Source of the DNA: Gammaproteobacteria bacterium
Lineage (GTDB): Bacteria; Pseudomonadota; Gammaproteobacteria; Arenicellales; Poriferihabitantaceae
DNA: 32,213 bases
Assembly (NCBI GenBank): GCA_022822625.1
Contig: JAJEAV010000053.1
Span: forward strand, 1 to 32,213
Reading direction: 5' to 3'
Positions 24,380 through 32,077 of this stretch are shown here, piece by piece. The notes beneath the pieces are model-generated. The model was not told where the DNA came from. It did no database searches and worked only from the letters and a program-made list of their open reading frames with translations. The translations under genes and the position numbers were made by a program. Numbering within the stretch: position 1 is the first letter of the stretch; every line of letters starts with the position of its first letter.

Positions 24380-25645
24380 TCAGGCCTTGACCAAGACGAT
24401 CTGCGCCGCGCCGACGGCTCGCTCGAGAAATCCGCCCTCGCAGTACTGGAGATAGAACTGCCACATGCGTATGAAGCGGTCGTCGAAACCAAGGGCGCGC
24501 ACCCGGGGGACATTCTCCATGAAACGTTCCCGCCAGTGGCGTAGCGTGAGGGCATAGTGGTCGCCAATGTCCTCGAGGTACTTCATCTGCAGACCGGAGC
24601 GCTTTCCGGTGGCTTGCAGGATCGACTCGATGGATGGCAATCCCCCGCCCGGGAAGATGTAGCGCTGAATGAAGTCAACCCCATCGCGGGCCGCCTCGTA
24701 GCGCTGCTCGGGCATGGTGATGGCCTGGAGCACCATCCTGCCCCCGGGCGCGAGGAGTGCGTCGCACCTGGCTAGGTAGACGGGCAAGTACCGGTGGCCC
24801 ACCGCCTCGATCATCTCCACCGAAACCAGTTTGTCGAAACGGCCATCAAGTTCCCGGTAGTCCCGGTCCAGCACGGTCACCAAATGATCGAGATCCCTTC
24901 TGTGGACCAGTTCCCGGGCATGGGAATACTGCTCTTTCGAGATCGTGGTCGTGGTCACCCGGCAACCGAACCGCTCGGCGAGGTACACCGCAAGGCCGCC
25001 CCAGCCAGTGCCGATCTCCAGCACGCTGTCCCCGGGTGCCGGCCCGAGGCGATCGCCGATCAGCCGGAGCTTGTGGGCGGAAGCCGTATCCAGATCCGCG
25101 TCCGGATGTGGGAAGACCGCCGACGAGTACATCATGCGCATGTCGAGGAAGGTCTGGAAAAAATCGTTGCCCAGATCGTAATGGGCATGGATATTGCGCC
25201 GCGAACCCTTCAGTGTGTTGGCAGACAGCCGGTGCCTGAGCAGCGCCAGCCGTCCCGCCAGCCGGGCCAGACCGCCGCCTAGGCGGCGGAACCGCGGCAG
25301 GTTGCGACAGAAAAGCCGGACCACCGCGGTCAGGTCCGGACTCGTCCAGTATCCCGCCATCCAAGCCTCGCCGGCACCGATGGAACCATGCTGCAACAAC
25401 AGTAGCCGATAGACCCGGCTGTCGACGACGACGACGGTCGCATGGATGCCATCCTCCAGGGAAGGATCACCGAACCGGTGCGAAGCCCCCGCCTCTTCCA
25501 GGAGGATGCTACCCCCGTCAAGTGAGGACAAGAGCGCGAATACGGAGCGGCGGGCCACCCGGTCCAGCAAACCGTCCCCGCCAGCGGATTCGGCCGTCAG
25601 GGGATGCACATGTCTGGGCTTCACGGTCATGTCATCCGTTTTCAT
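24380..25645 (-). CDS. cfa: Cyclopropane-fatty-acyl-phospholipid synthase family methyltransferase
   Basis: This 421-residue SAM-dependent enzyme adds a methylene or methyl group to the double bond of phospholipid acyl chains. The family motif HYDLGNDFFQTFLDMRMMYS is at about 155-174. SAM motif I, VLEIGTGWGGLAVYL, is at about 208-222, followed by GCRVTTTTISKEQYSHARE. The end, YLQYCEGGFLERAVGAAQIVLVKA, is typical. The ATG at 25645 overlaps the DUF1365 stop as ATGA. The genes around it (FAD oxidoreductase, DUF1365, SDR, DUF2878) form the widespread accessory cfa cluster of Proteobacteria. The product may therefore be a modified fatty acid, such as a methylated or furan type, rather than a plain cyclopropane ring. 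Confidence 0.93.
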   Translation of the reverse strand: MKTDDMTVKPRHVHPLTAESAGGDGLLDRVARRSVFALLSSLDGGSILLEEAGASHRFGDPSLEDGIHATVVVVDSRVYRLLLLQHGSIGAGEAWMAGYWTSPDLTAVVRLFCRNLPRFRRLGGGLARLAGRLALLRHRLSANTLKGSRRNIHAHYDLGNDFFQTFLDMRMMYSSAVFPHPDADLDTASAHKLRLIGDRLGPAPGDSVLEIGTGWGGLAVYLAERFGCRVTTTTISKEQYSHARELVHRRDLDHLVTVLDRDYRELDGRFDKLVSVEMIEAVGHRYLPVYLARCDALLAPGGRMVLQAITMPEQRYEAARDGVDFIQRYIFPGGGLPSIESILQATGKRSGLQMKYLEDIGDHYALTLRHWRERFMENVPRVRALGFDDRFIRMWQFYLQYCEGGFLERAVGAAQIVLVKA

Positions 25646-26439
25646 CTGGACCGGGCGTCCGTTCGGCGGAAGGAGCTGGGGCGACTGTTCGCCACGCGTT
25701 CCGAGGCAGGATGGTCATACACCGGCACCTCCCGGCACCACAGCCGCAGAGCCTGCCAGTAGATGCCGAAACCCGTCTTCACCGTCATTGAAGGCTGGCG
25801 GAGCACCAGCCAGGCTAACCGGGGCAGGGTCATTGGAACCCTCTCCAGCATCAGGGTGGCGTCGGTTTCGCACCCGGAAGTGCCATGGTTTTCCAGGTGG
25901 AAGAACAGCTTCGGGCCAGGACTGCGGAAACGGCACAGGTAGGTCATGTCCATGGGATGGAAAGGGGAGACGTGCATCTCCTTGGCGAAACGGTCGCACT
26001 GGTTGCGCGCGCCGGGGACGGCGCGGACCACGTAGAGAATCTTCTCTCTCCAAGGCGTGTTGGTGACCTGCAGGACCAGGTTCCGCAGGGCCCCGTCCGC
26101 ATCCTCGCAATAGAAAACCGAAATCGGGTTCATGACGAATCCCCAGTAGCGCAGGTTCGTGAGCACCCGGATGCGCCCGTCGGGCCGCCATCCGGTCTCC
26201 CGCTCCACCCGGTCGCGGATTACGTCCGGGAGGGACTGCGCCGGATTCCCAGCATAGTCCCGGCGCCGGAACCAGCCGAGGGCGGGATGGCGGGTGCCCA
26301 GAAGGCCCGGTGTCTGCAACTCGCCGGATACCGTACCAAGATCAAGAAGCGGCATGGTCACGCGGTAGCGGAACTCGTGCGCGACCGGCACAAAGCGGCG
26401 ATGGCGGACGATCCCGCGGTAGAGCACGGAACCGCTCAC
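25642..26439 (-). CDS. DUF1365 family protein
   Basis: This 265-residue protein has the typical DUF1365 opening, SVLYRGIVRHRRFVPVAHEFRYRV, followed by NPAQSLPDVIRDRVERETG and the conserved NLRYWGFVMNPISVFYCED. Its ATG overlaps the FAD oxidoreductase stop by four bases, and its own stop overlaps the cfa start by four. Function is not established; constant association with cfa-type enzymes points to modification of membrane fatty acids. No signal peptide or membrane helix is evident. Confidence 0.9.
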   Translation of the reverse strand: MSGSVLYRGIVRHRRFVPVAHEFRYRVTMPLLDLGTVSGELQTPGLLGTRHPALGWFRRRDYAGNPAQSLPDVIRDRVERETGWRPDGRIRVLTNLRYWGFVMNPISVFYCEDADGALRNLVLQVTNTPWREKILYVVRAVPGARNQCDRFAKEMHVSPFHPMDMTYLCRFRSPGPKLFFHLENHGTSGCETDATLMLERVPMTLPRLAWLVLRQPSMTVKTGFGIYWQALRLWCREVPVYDHPASERVANSRPSSFRRTDARSR

Positions 26440-27713
26440 AGTGCCTCGCCCCCCAGCGCCAAGGAGACTTCCGTAGCGCTGACCACGCCGTCCTCGTGGA
26501 ACCCGTTACCGCACCAGGCACCGCAGAACCAGGTGTTACGGGCGCCGTTGATTTCCCCGAGGCGTTCCTGGGCCCCGACGCTACCGGGGCCGAACTGGGG
26601 ATGGGCATAGACATAGCGGCCCAGCACCCGGCCGCCGTCGATGTGACGGCAACCGTTCACGGTGACGCAGATCGGGCGCGCCGAGACGATGCCCTGCAAC
26701 AGGTTCATGTTATAGGTCAGAACCGGCCGGCGGTCCTCCGTACCGTCCAGAAGGTAGTTCCAGCTCGCCCAGGCGCGTTTCCTCCGCGGAAGGAGTCCGG
26801 GGTCGGTATGTAGCACCACGCGGTTGTCCTGGTAGGGGATGGCCTCCAGGACCTCTCGCTCCTCCCGGGACGCATCTGCCAGAAGGCCCAGGGCCTGGTC
26901 ACTGTGGCAGGCCAGGATGACGTGCTCGTATCGGACGCTGTCCGTTGCCGTCCGGACCATGACCCGGCGGGGTTCGCGGACGATCGCCCGGACAGGCGTC
27001 GAGACGCGGATGCGGCTCTGGAAGGGCCGCACCAGCGGCGCAACATAGCTGGACGAACCGCCGAGAACCGTTCGCCAGCGCGGCCTGTCGCGGACCGACA
27101 GGAGTCCATGGTTGAGAAAGAAACGGATGAAGAACAGCGCGTTGAATCCACCGATCCTGGACACCGGTGCCGACCAGATGGCAGATGCCATAGGCAGGAT
27201 ATATCTCGACAGGAAGGTGTCCCCATACCCTCCCCGCCGGAGGTATTCCTCCATGGACATGTCCGGAGCGATGGCTCCGGCCTCGAAATCCCGCCGGGCG
27301 CGGCGGCCGAAACGGAGAATGTCCGCCAGCATGCCGAGAAACGCCGGACTGGCGAGGTTCCTCCGATCCGCGAAAAGGCCATTGGGAATCGCCCCCGCGT
27401 ACTCAAAATCTACCTTCTGGCCGGGCCCGGGGTGGTCGCCATGGCGGCTGCTCACACGGAAGCCCATCTCCGTGTTCCGCCAGCCGACACCAAGTCGATC
27501 AATCAGGCGATTGAACAGAGGATAGGTGCGGTCGTTGAACACGATGAACCCCGTATCCACCGAATGGAGGTCGCCGTGCACGGTGCACTGCACGGTGGCG
27601 GTATGGCCGCCGAGGCGCCCGGCCCCCTCGTAGAGTGTGATGTCATGGCGGCGGTAAAGCAGCCGAGCCGCGGTCAAACCGCTGATTCCGCCGCCGACGA
27701 TCGCGATCTTCAT
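26436..27713 (-). CDS. FAD-dependent oxidoreductase (amine-oxidase fold) of the cfa cluster
   Basis: This 425-residue flavoprotein has the dinucleotide motif KIAIVGGGISGLTAARLL at residues 2-19 and the acidic strand end ITLYEGAGRLGGHTATV, both normal for the amine oxidase/NAD(P)-binding Rossmann family. Other features are GFIVFNDRTYPLFNRL and the C-terminal FAD region TWFCGAWCGNGFHEDGVVSA. In related clusters such proteins are proposed to oxidise or desaturate acyl chains. It overlaps both neighbours by four bases. Confidence 0.92.
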   Translation of the reverse strand: MKIAIVGGGISGLTAARLLYRRHDITLYEGAGRLGGHTATVQCTVHGDLHSVDTGFIVFNDRTYPLFNRLIDRLGVGWRNTEMGFRVSSRHGDHPGPGQKVDFEYAGAIPNGLFADRRNLASPAFLGMLADILRFGRRARRDFEAGAIAPDMSMEEYLRRGGYGDTFLSRYILPMASAIWSAPVSRIGGFNALFFIRFFLNHGLLSVRDRPRWRTVLGGSSSYVAPLVRPFQSRIRVSTPVRAIVREPRRVMVRTATDSVRYEHVILACHSDQALGLLADASREEREVLEAIPYQDNRVVLHTDPGLLPRRKRAWASWNYLLDGTEDRRPVLTYNMNLLQGIVSARPICVTVNGCRHIDGGRVLGRYVYAHPQFGPGSVGAQERLGEINGARNTWFCGAWCGNGFHEDGVVSATEVSLALGGEAL

Positions 27714-28480
27714 CCGCCGCGCACCATCTGCTGACCAAGCCGGATGCGGACTCTTTCCGGCAATGCGCCCAGTAGCCTGAGCGGCCAGGCCAATGCCCGG
27801 GGAAAGACGACCCGCCGCCTGCCCGCCTCTACTCCGGCAACGATCTTCCCCGCCGCCGCCTCGGCATTCATCAGGAACGGCATCGGGAAATCGTTCCGGC
27901 GGGTCAGCGGCGTGTCGACGAATCCCGGCAGGACCACCGTGACCCGGATGCCTTCCCCGTATAGGTCCAAGGCCAGCGACTCCAGCATGCTCACCACGGC
28001 AGCCTTGGATGCCCCGTAGGCCTCGGCCCGCGGTAGGCCGGTGATCGCCGATGCGCTACTGACTCCTACGATCTGCGGCCGGCGGCCGGAACGGCGCAGG
28101 GCCGGCAGACCCGCCTCGATGCATCGGGCCATGCCAACGACATTCACCTCTAGCATGCGCGCCACGGTGCCGCTGTCGAACTGCCGGCTGTCGACGTACT
28201 CGCAATCCCCGGCGCAGAGAATCATGGTGTCCAGGCCGGACTCAAGCCTGTCCAGTTCTTCGCGCAGGATCCCCGTTGCGGACGGCCAGGCGATGTCCGC
28301 CGGAACCACCGTGACGTGGCCCCCCAGCGAATCGGCGAGTTTCACTAGGCTGTCTTTGCTCCGCGATGTAAGGACCAGGTGGTTACCGCGCCCCGACAGG
28401 GCCATGGCCAGGGCACGTCCGATACCGGAGGAGGCGCCGGTGATCCAGACGGTCCGGTCCTGTAGGGTTGACCTGCCCAC
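27710..28480 (-). CDS. Short-chain dehydrogenase/reductase of the cfa cluster
   Basis: This is a 256-residue classical SDR. The cofactor motif TGASSGIG is at 14-21, the catalytic Ser near 142 (GVSSASA), and Tyr155 and Lys159 lie in YGASK, so the catalytic triad is complete. The start is a GTG at 28480, five bases after the NTF2-like stop. The open frame continues to 28846 but overlaps that gene in another frame and is not SDR-like. It overlaps the FAD oxidoreductase start by four bases. A keto or hydroxy fatty-acid intermediate is a plausible substrate from context. Confidence 0.9.
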   Translation of the reverse strand: MGRSTLQDRTVWITGASSGIGRALAMALSGRGNHLVLTSRSKDSLVKLADSLGGHVTVVPADIAWPSATGILREELDRLESGLDTMILCAGDCEYVDSRQFDSGTVARMLEVNVVGMARCIEAGLPALRRSGRRPQIVGVSSASAITGLPRAEAYGASKAAVVSMLESLALDLYGEGIRVTVVLPGFVDTPLTRRNDFPMPFLMNAEAAAGKIVAGVEAGRRRVVFPRALAWPLRLLGALPERVRIRLGQQMVRGG

Positions 28481-28485
28481 GCCCG

Positions 28486-29061
28486 CTATAGCCGCCGCTT
28501 GATCATTCCGACCAGGATCCCGATCACCGGGAGATGCCGGAAGAAACCTTCCGTGTTGTCCCAGAAGTCCTGGTGCAACTTCACCTTGCCCTGCCCGTCC
28601 AGCCGGATATGGGACATGCCGATGGAACTTGTCCGGATTTGTCTGCCAAGTAGCCTGAAGCCGGTTTCCATGGACCACCGCACGTAATAGTCCTCGCCAT
28701 CGCGAAGGACCCGGTGAAACGACACGCGGTTGAATTCCACACGCTCTGCCGTTTCCGCCAGGTACACCGCCAGTGCGTGATGGTCGTGGAAGGTCTTCAG
28801 CGTATCGCTGAAATACAGCGACTCGGCATACACTGCCCGCACGCACTCCGCCACATCTGCCCGCGTGATGTCCCGGTATAGGTCGAGGAAGGCATCCAGG
28901 TTTCCGTTTTCTCCGGCGTTCCCCGATTCTCCCGCGGATGGAATTTCAGTTTCTGGACCGGGTTCCACGCTGACGCGATGGTAGATACCGGTATAGGAGT
29001 TCGTGTCCGGCGAACCGGCACAGGATGAATTGCCCGCAACCATGGTCAGCGTCAGGAACAA
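28486..29061 (-). CDS. NTF2-like (SnoaL-fold) protein of the cfa cluster, 5' end possibly disrupted
   Basis: Residues from about 52 on form an NTF2-like domain: FLDLYRDITRADVAECVRAVYAE, SLYFSDTLKTFHDHHALAVYL, VRWSMETGFRLLGRQIRTSSIG and a C-terminal FFRHLPVIGILVGMIKRRL. This is the form that opens accessory cfa operons. The first 50 residues are unusual and include FLTLTMVAGNSSCAG, which looks like the end of a signal sequence. The start is a TTG at 29061 or an ATG at 29043; neither has a convincing ribosome site. The frame is stopped by TAA inside the terminal repeat of the element at 29080-30185. Without that element it would run on into SSLTG and VATI, with a GTG start at 30197, so the insertion probably removed the true 5' end. 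Confidence 0.78.
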   Translation of the reverse strand: MFLTLTMVAGNSSCAGSPDTNSYTGIYHRVSVEPGPETEIPSAGESGNAGENGNLDAFLDLYRDITRADVAECVRAVYAESLYFSDTLKTFHDHHALAVYLAETAERVEFNRVSFHRVLRDGEDYYVRWSMETGFRLLGRQIRTSSIGMSHIRLDGQGKVKLHQDFWDNTEGFFRHLPVIGILVGMIKRRL

Positions 29062-29079
29062 TCCCGTGAGACTGGAAAT

Positions 29080-29101
29080 TGATGGGAATTATCAAGAATA
29101 C
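29080..29101 (+). repeat. Left terminal inverted repeat of the methyltransferase element
   Basis: It begins TGATGGGAATTATCAAGA and matches the reverse complement of 30164-30185 except at two positions (C/G at base 14 and A/G at base 19). The repeat stands exactly where base composition changes. Confidence 0.8.
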
Positions 29102-29155
29102 AGCGTTTTCCAATTCGGAAATGAGCCTGAACGCATGAAGATGTGGAGTTGGTCT

Positions 29156-30091
29156 TCATTTGAATATCATGTTTGAATGAAACAGTATCTCCCGAATCTG
29201 GTCATTAACCAATTCATGGGCTTTTACTAATATGTCTATACCAATCCATTTACGATTTAGGTATTCAGCCGAAATGCAAGCCGTGGCAAAACCACAGAAC
29301 GGGTCCAGCACAATATTCCCTTTTTTAGAAGCCCTAATGATCCGGTCAAGTAGCTTAATGTACTTTTCCGTTACGTAAATCTGTTTGATGGGGTACCCGA
29401 CCAATTGGCCAAACGTCATCTTGTCGAACCCCAGTACTTTCACCTGATGTATGAGAAGGGGTTCTTTTGCCTTCAGTTATCGTAACCGGAAACAATCTTT
29501 CCTTTACCAAACCGCCTCAACGTAGATTCTACCCTTGACATTTACAACTGATTGAAAAAGAGGTCTTTTTTACCCATAAAACAAAATGATGTCATGGTTT
29601 CGTTGAAATTGATATTTTCCAGTAGACCCTTTCTTATAATGCCACAATTTCGTTCCTAAAACTATCTTCCCCAAATATGCAATCCATCAATGCCTGCAAA
29701 TAATGGCTCATGGTAAGATCACAATGGAGATAGATTTAGCCAGTCTTCTTCAATATCCGTTAACATTCAATTAACCGGATTGCAATGTATGCTAGGTAAG
29801 CAAAGTTGTAGAGTTTGCCTACCCCTTGTTGATACCGTTAAGGCAGTGATAGAATTCCGGGTAATCCTCCTTGATCGTCACCAGCCATTCGCTTTTGACA
29901 TCCCCCTCCCTGAATATGTCTGAAAACCCGGCACCTTCCGCACTGCTCCCGATAAGGGCAGGAAATACCTTATTCTTGTTGAACGGGTGGTCCAGATAAA
30001 TCAGGTCAATGCAATCGGAATTGATGCCTCACGAGACATCAATATTGTCATCGCAGAAAATGGCTCAGTTCTGTACGTTGCAGTCAGTCAT
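29156..30091 (-). pseudogene. Site-specific DNA methyltransferase pseudogene with stops and frameshifts
   Basis: Reading from a possible ATG at 30091, pieces of one beta-class methyltransferase lie in order. They are AIFCDDNIDV, GINSDCIDLIYLDHPFNKNK, LVTIKEDYPEFYHCLNGINKG, YNFAYLAYIAIRLIEC, RILKKTG, IYLHCDLTMSHYLQALMDCI, HYKKGSTGKYQFQRNHDIIL, MSRVESTLRRFGKGKIVSGY and finally an open 95-codon end with LVGYPIKQI and NIVLDPFCGFATACISAEYL. In-frame stops and at least three frame changes separate them. Motif IV is DHPF instead of DPPF. The family is the phage- and island-borne type related to DPPFN methyltransferases. The protein cannot be active. It is unrelated in detail to the intact methyltransferase at 53-1030. 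Confidence 0.87.
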
Positions 30092-30163
30092 CTTTTTTAT
30101 CGGTTCTGCATCTTTTTCAATCTTGCTTTTATTTAATTGTACTCACGCCTTTTATCGCGTCAA

Positions 30164-30185
30164 GTACTCTTCATAATTCCCATCA
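30164..30185 (-). repeat. Right terminal inverted repeat of the methyltransferase element
   Basis: Read on the minus strand it begins TGATGGGAATTATGAAGA and pairs with the repeat at 29080-29101 over 22 bases with two mismatches. GC-rich DNA resumes directly to its right. Confidence 0.8.
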
Positions 30186-30325
30186 AAATCGTGGCCACAC
30201 CTTCGCACCATCGACCACGCCTTCCACTGATTGATGTCCTGAATTGATCAGCCCCGGCAACACATCGCAACCGGATGCGATCAAGGCCGGGTCGTCCCTG
30301 GCGCGCTTCCGGCGGTGTGTGCCGT

Positions 30326-30787
30326 TCAGTTGTCCGCGGTTCCCGTCTGCTGTTCGTGGAGCGTCGCGAAATCCGGTGGATTCAGGTTCAGCGTGGGCAG
30401 TCCACCGTCCCGGGCCAGGTCGGCGATGATGCGGTCGACCCATGGGAACAGGATGCGGGGTGCCTCGCGGAGCAGGAAGCGGCTACTGGACGCCTCGTCA
30501 AGATCGATCAGCTCGAACAGGGCGGCATAGACCAGTTCGACAAGGAAGACGATCCGGTCGCCGTCGCGGGCGGTGACGTTAACCGTCAGGGCGACCTCGT
30601 GGAACGCATCAAGGTGCCGGGTGTCCACCCGGACCGATACGTCGAGGCGCAGGTCGTCCTTGTCCGGGGCCGCCGGAGCCCCGGGATTCTCGAACGATAG
30701 GTCCCGGATGTAGCGGCCGTGTAGCACAACATTCGTGAATTCATTCGTGGATTTCCCCCCGCCTGCAGATGTGTCTTTCTGGCTCAT
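30326..30787 (-). CDS. secB: SecB-family protein-export chaperone
   Basis: This 153-residue protein has the SecB pattern throughout: VVLHGRYIRDLSFENPGAPA near the N-terminus, DAFHEVALTVNVTARDGDRIVFLVELVYAALFEL in the middle, and APRILFPWVDRIIADLARDGGLPTLNLNPPDFATL near the end. SecB keeps exported proteins unfolded and hands them to SecA at the Sec translocon. The sequence is divergent in usually fixed places (for example VYAALFEL where QQAGIFxI is common) and lies beside oxygenases and a surface adhesin rather than with grxC or gpsA, as the housekeeping copy often does. It is probably an accessory SecB serving the adhesin. The gap to the upstream oxygenase gene is 79 bases. Confidence 0.88.
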   Translation of the reverse strand: MSQKDTSAGGGKSTNEFTNVVLHGRYIRDLSFENPGAPAAPDKDDLRLDVSVRVDTRHLDAFHEVALTVNVTARDGDRIVFLVELVYAALFELIDLDEASSSRFLLREAPRILFPWVDRIIADLARDGGLPTLNLNPPDFATLHEQQTGTADN

Positions 30788-30866
30788 GGGGTCAGGCGGC
30801 CTTCCGGACAGACAAGGGGGGGGATGTAATGGATGTGCATGGACATGGGTAACGGCGGGGGCCGCG

Positions 30867-31454
30867 CTAGCGCCATCCCGGGCCCAGGTACCAGCCGACC
30901 AGGGAATAGCGGATTCCCCGGGTCACGCGGGTGACTTCGTGCATGACCAGAGACGGGAACACCAGCACCGTGCCACGCCGGCGGATGACGTCGGCGGGCG
31001 GATAGGCGGAAACCTGGTGCATCAGGAGGTCGCCGCCCTCGTAGTCGTCCGGGTCGGACAGCTGCACCGTGACGCTCAGCTTGCGCTGGGTCGGCCGGTC
31101 GCCGCTGACCAGCAGAGTGTCCTGGTGGGCGTGGTAGTAGTGGCCGCCCCGGTCGGTGTCGGCCCGGTAGATGGTGAACTGTAGGCTACGGGCACCCTCG
31201 GGACTGTAGTCCACTCCGAACCATTCGTCATTGGCCTCGCCGACGCAGTAGTCGATCATCTGGAAGACATGGAAGAACGACGGGTCCCGGCGCTCCAGGA
31301 AGATCACCTCGCTGTCGCGAATGTCGGGATTGACTTCGGTTCCCTCGAGTCCGACCGTGCCGGCCGCGGTGTCCCGCTGTACCGCGTCGTCGATGATCGC
31401 CTGGCATGCCTCCGGGGGAATCAGCGAGTCATAGTAGGCCCATTCGCTACGCAT
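30867..31454 (-). CDS. 2OG-Fe(II) oxygenase, PKHD/prolyl-hydroxylase-like (copy A)
   Basis: This is a 195-residue 2-oxoglutarate- and Fe(II)-dependent oxygenase. Iron ligands are visible as His110 and Asp112 in HAHQD, and distal His172 in SLVMHEVTRVTRGIRYSLVGW, with Arg182 ten residues on to hold 2-oxoglutarate. Such enzymes hydroxylate amino-acid side chains or small molecules. I chose the ATG at 31454, which overlaps the stop of copy B by one base (TAATG). The longer frame to 31721 lies within copy B and is not protein-like. No signal peptide is present, so it acts in the cytoplasm. Its operon position next to an adhesin and SecB suggests a protein substrate before export. Confidence 0.88.
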   Translation of the reverse strand: MRSEWAYYDSLIPPEACQAIIDDAVQRDTAAGTVGLEGTEVNPDIRDSEVIFLERRDPSFFHVFQMIDYCVGEANDEWFGVDYSPEGARSLQFTIYRADTDRGGHYYHAHQDTLLVSGDRPTQRKLSVTVQLSDPDDYEGGDLLMHQVSAYPPADVIRRRGTVLVFPSLVMHEVTRVTRGIRYSLVGWYLGPGWR

Positions 31455-32077
31455 TACCGTTCTCTGCGCTCCGCGTCGCCCGTGTACCACGACGCCAGGG
31501 TGTGCCGCCTGCCCGAGACGACCGGGCGCACGCCATGGAGCAGGGAAGACGGAAAGGCGATCATTCTGCCCACTTCCGGGGGAACCTCGATCCCCGCTGT
31601 CGGGAATACGGTGGCGCCGCCGTGGCAGGACGTGAGGTACAGGATGCTGGAATACAGCCGATGCTCGAAATGCGGCGGCAGATCGTCCCGGTGGATGTTC
31701 ATGTGCTGGCCCTCCCGCCACAGCACCAGGTCGGTGTATTCGGGATACACGACATCGCCATGCAGTCCATCGGACAGGATGCTGGCGATGCGATGGCGCA
31801 CCCGGTCCATGATCTTCCGCACCCGCGGGCTGTCGACGCCGGCGTAGCTGATCTGCCTGTAGGAGAAGAAGGGATCAATGTTCCGCCGACCTAGGCGCCG
31901 CACGTTGGTTTCGAGGTACGCCGAAAGGACGGCGCACTCCGCCGCTGGCAAGAATCCACCCTCACTGACCACCGGGACCGTCGGGAAGGTTTTCCATGGC
32001 GAGCCTTGATCCACATCGGGCGCATCCAGTTTCGCCTGTGTCATCTGCCGTTCCGGCGGGCAGGCCGTCTCTACCAT
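31454..32077 (-). CDS. 2OG-Fe(II) oxygenase, prolyl 4-hydroxylase-like (copy B)
   Basis: This 2OG-Fe(II) oxygenase has up to 207 residues, with iron ligands His129 and Asp131 in NIHRDD, distal His181 in SSLLHGVRPVVSGRRHTLASWYTG and Arg191 for 2-oxoglutarate. GGATVFPTAGIEVPPEVGRMIAFPS is the usual double-stranded beta-helix core. The ATG at 32077 overlaps the end of the adhesin gene by seven bases. An internal ATG at 32044 with GGAACGG upstream is an alternative. It differs a lot from copy A outside the motifs, so the two may hydroxylate different sites or residues. Confidence 0.9.
   Translation of the reverse strand: MVETACPPERQMTQAKLDAPDVDQGSPWKTFPTVPVVSEGGFLPAAECAVLSAYLETNVRRLGRRNIDPFFSYRQISYAGVDSPRVRKIMDRVRHRIASILSDGLHGDVVYPEYTDLVLWREGQHMNIHRDDLPPHFEHRLYSSILYLTSCHGGATVFPTAGIEVPPEVGRMIAFPSSLLHGVRPVVSGRRHTLASWYTGDAERRER

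Larger units (their letters stand above)
29080..30185. mobile_element. TIR-bounded AT-rich insertion carrying a decayed DNA methyltransferase and no transposase
   Basis: The segment is sharply AT-rich between GC-rich flanks, and both edges carry the same 22-base sequence in opposite orientation with 20 matches. AAAT lies directly outside each end (29076-29079 and 30186-30189), a possible four-base target duplication. Removing the insert joins GC-rich DNA and extends the NTF2-like reading frame. The interior is filled by one ruined methyltransferase gene; no transposase is visible. It looks like a non-autonomous element, or one whose cargo replaced the transposase. Methyltransferase cargo is known in some IS1595 relatives, but those make eight-base duplications. 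Confidence 0.68.

Noticed and set aside
53..30091. The two methyltransferase loci as copies of one gene or element
   Set aside because: The intact protein and the pseudogene differ in motif IV context (DPPYN versus DHPFN) and in the surrounding sequence, and no TIR like that at 29080 is seen near the left end.
30183..30443. 86-codon minus-strand frame downstream of secB
   Set aside because: It overlaps the end of secB in another frame and is arginine/proline-rich, as expected for a GC-rich shadow frame.
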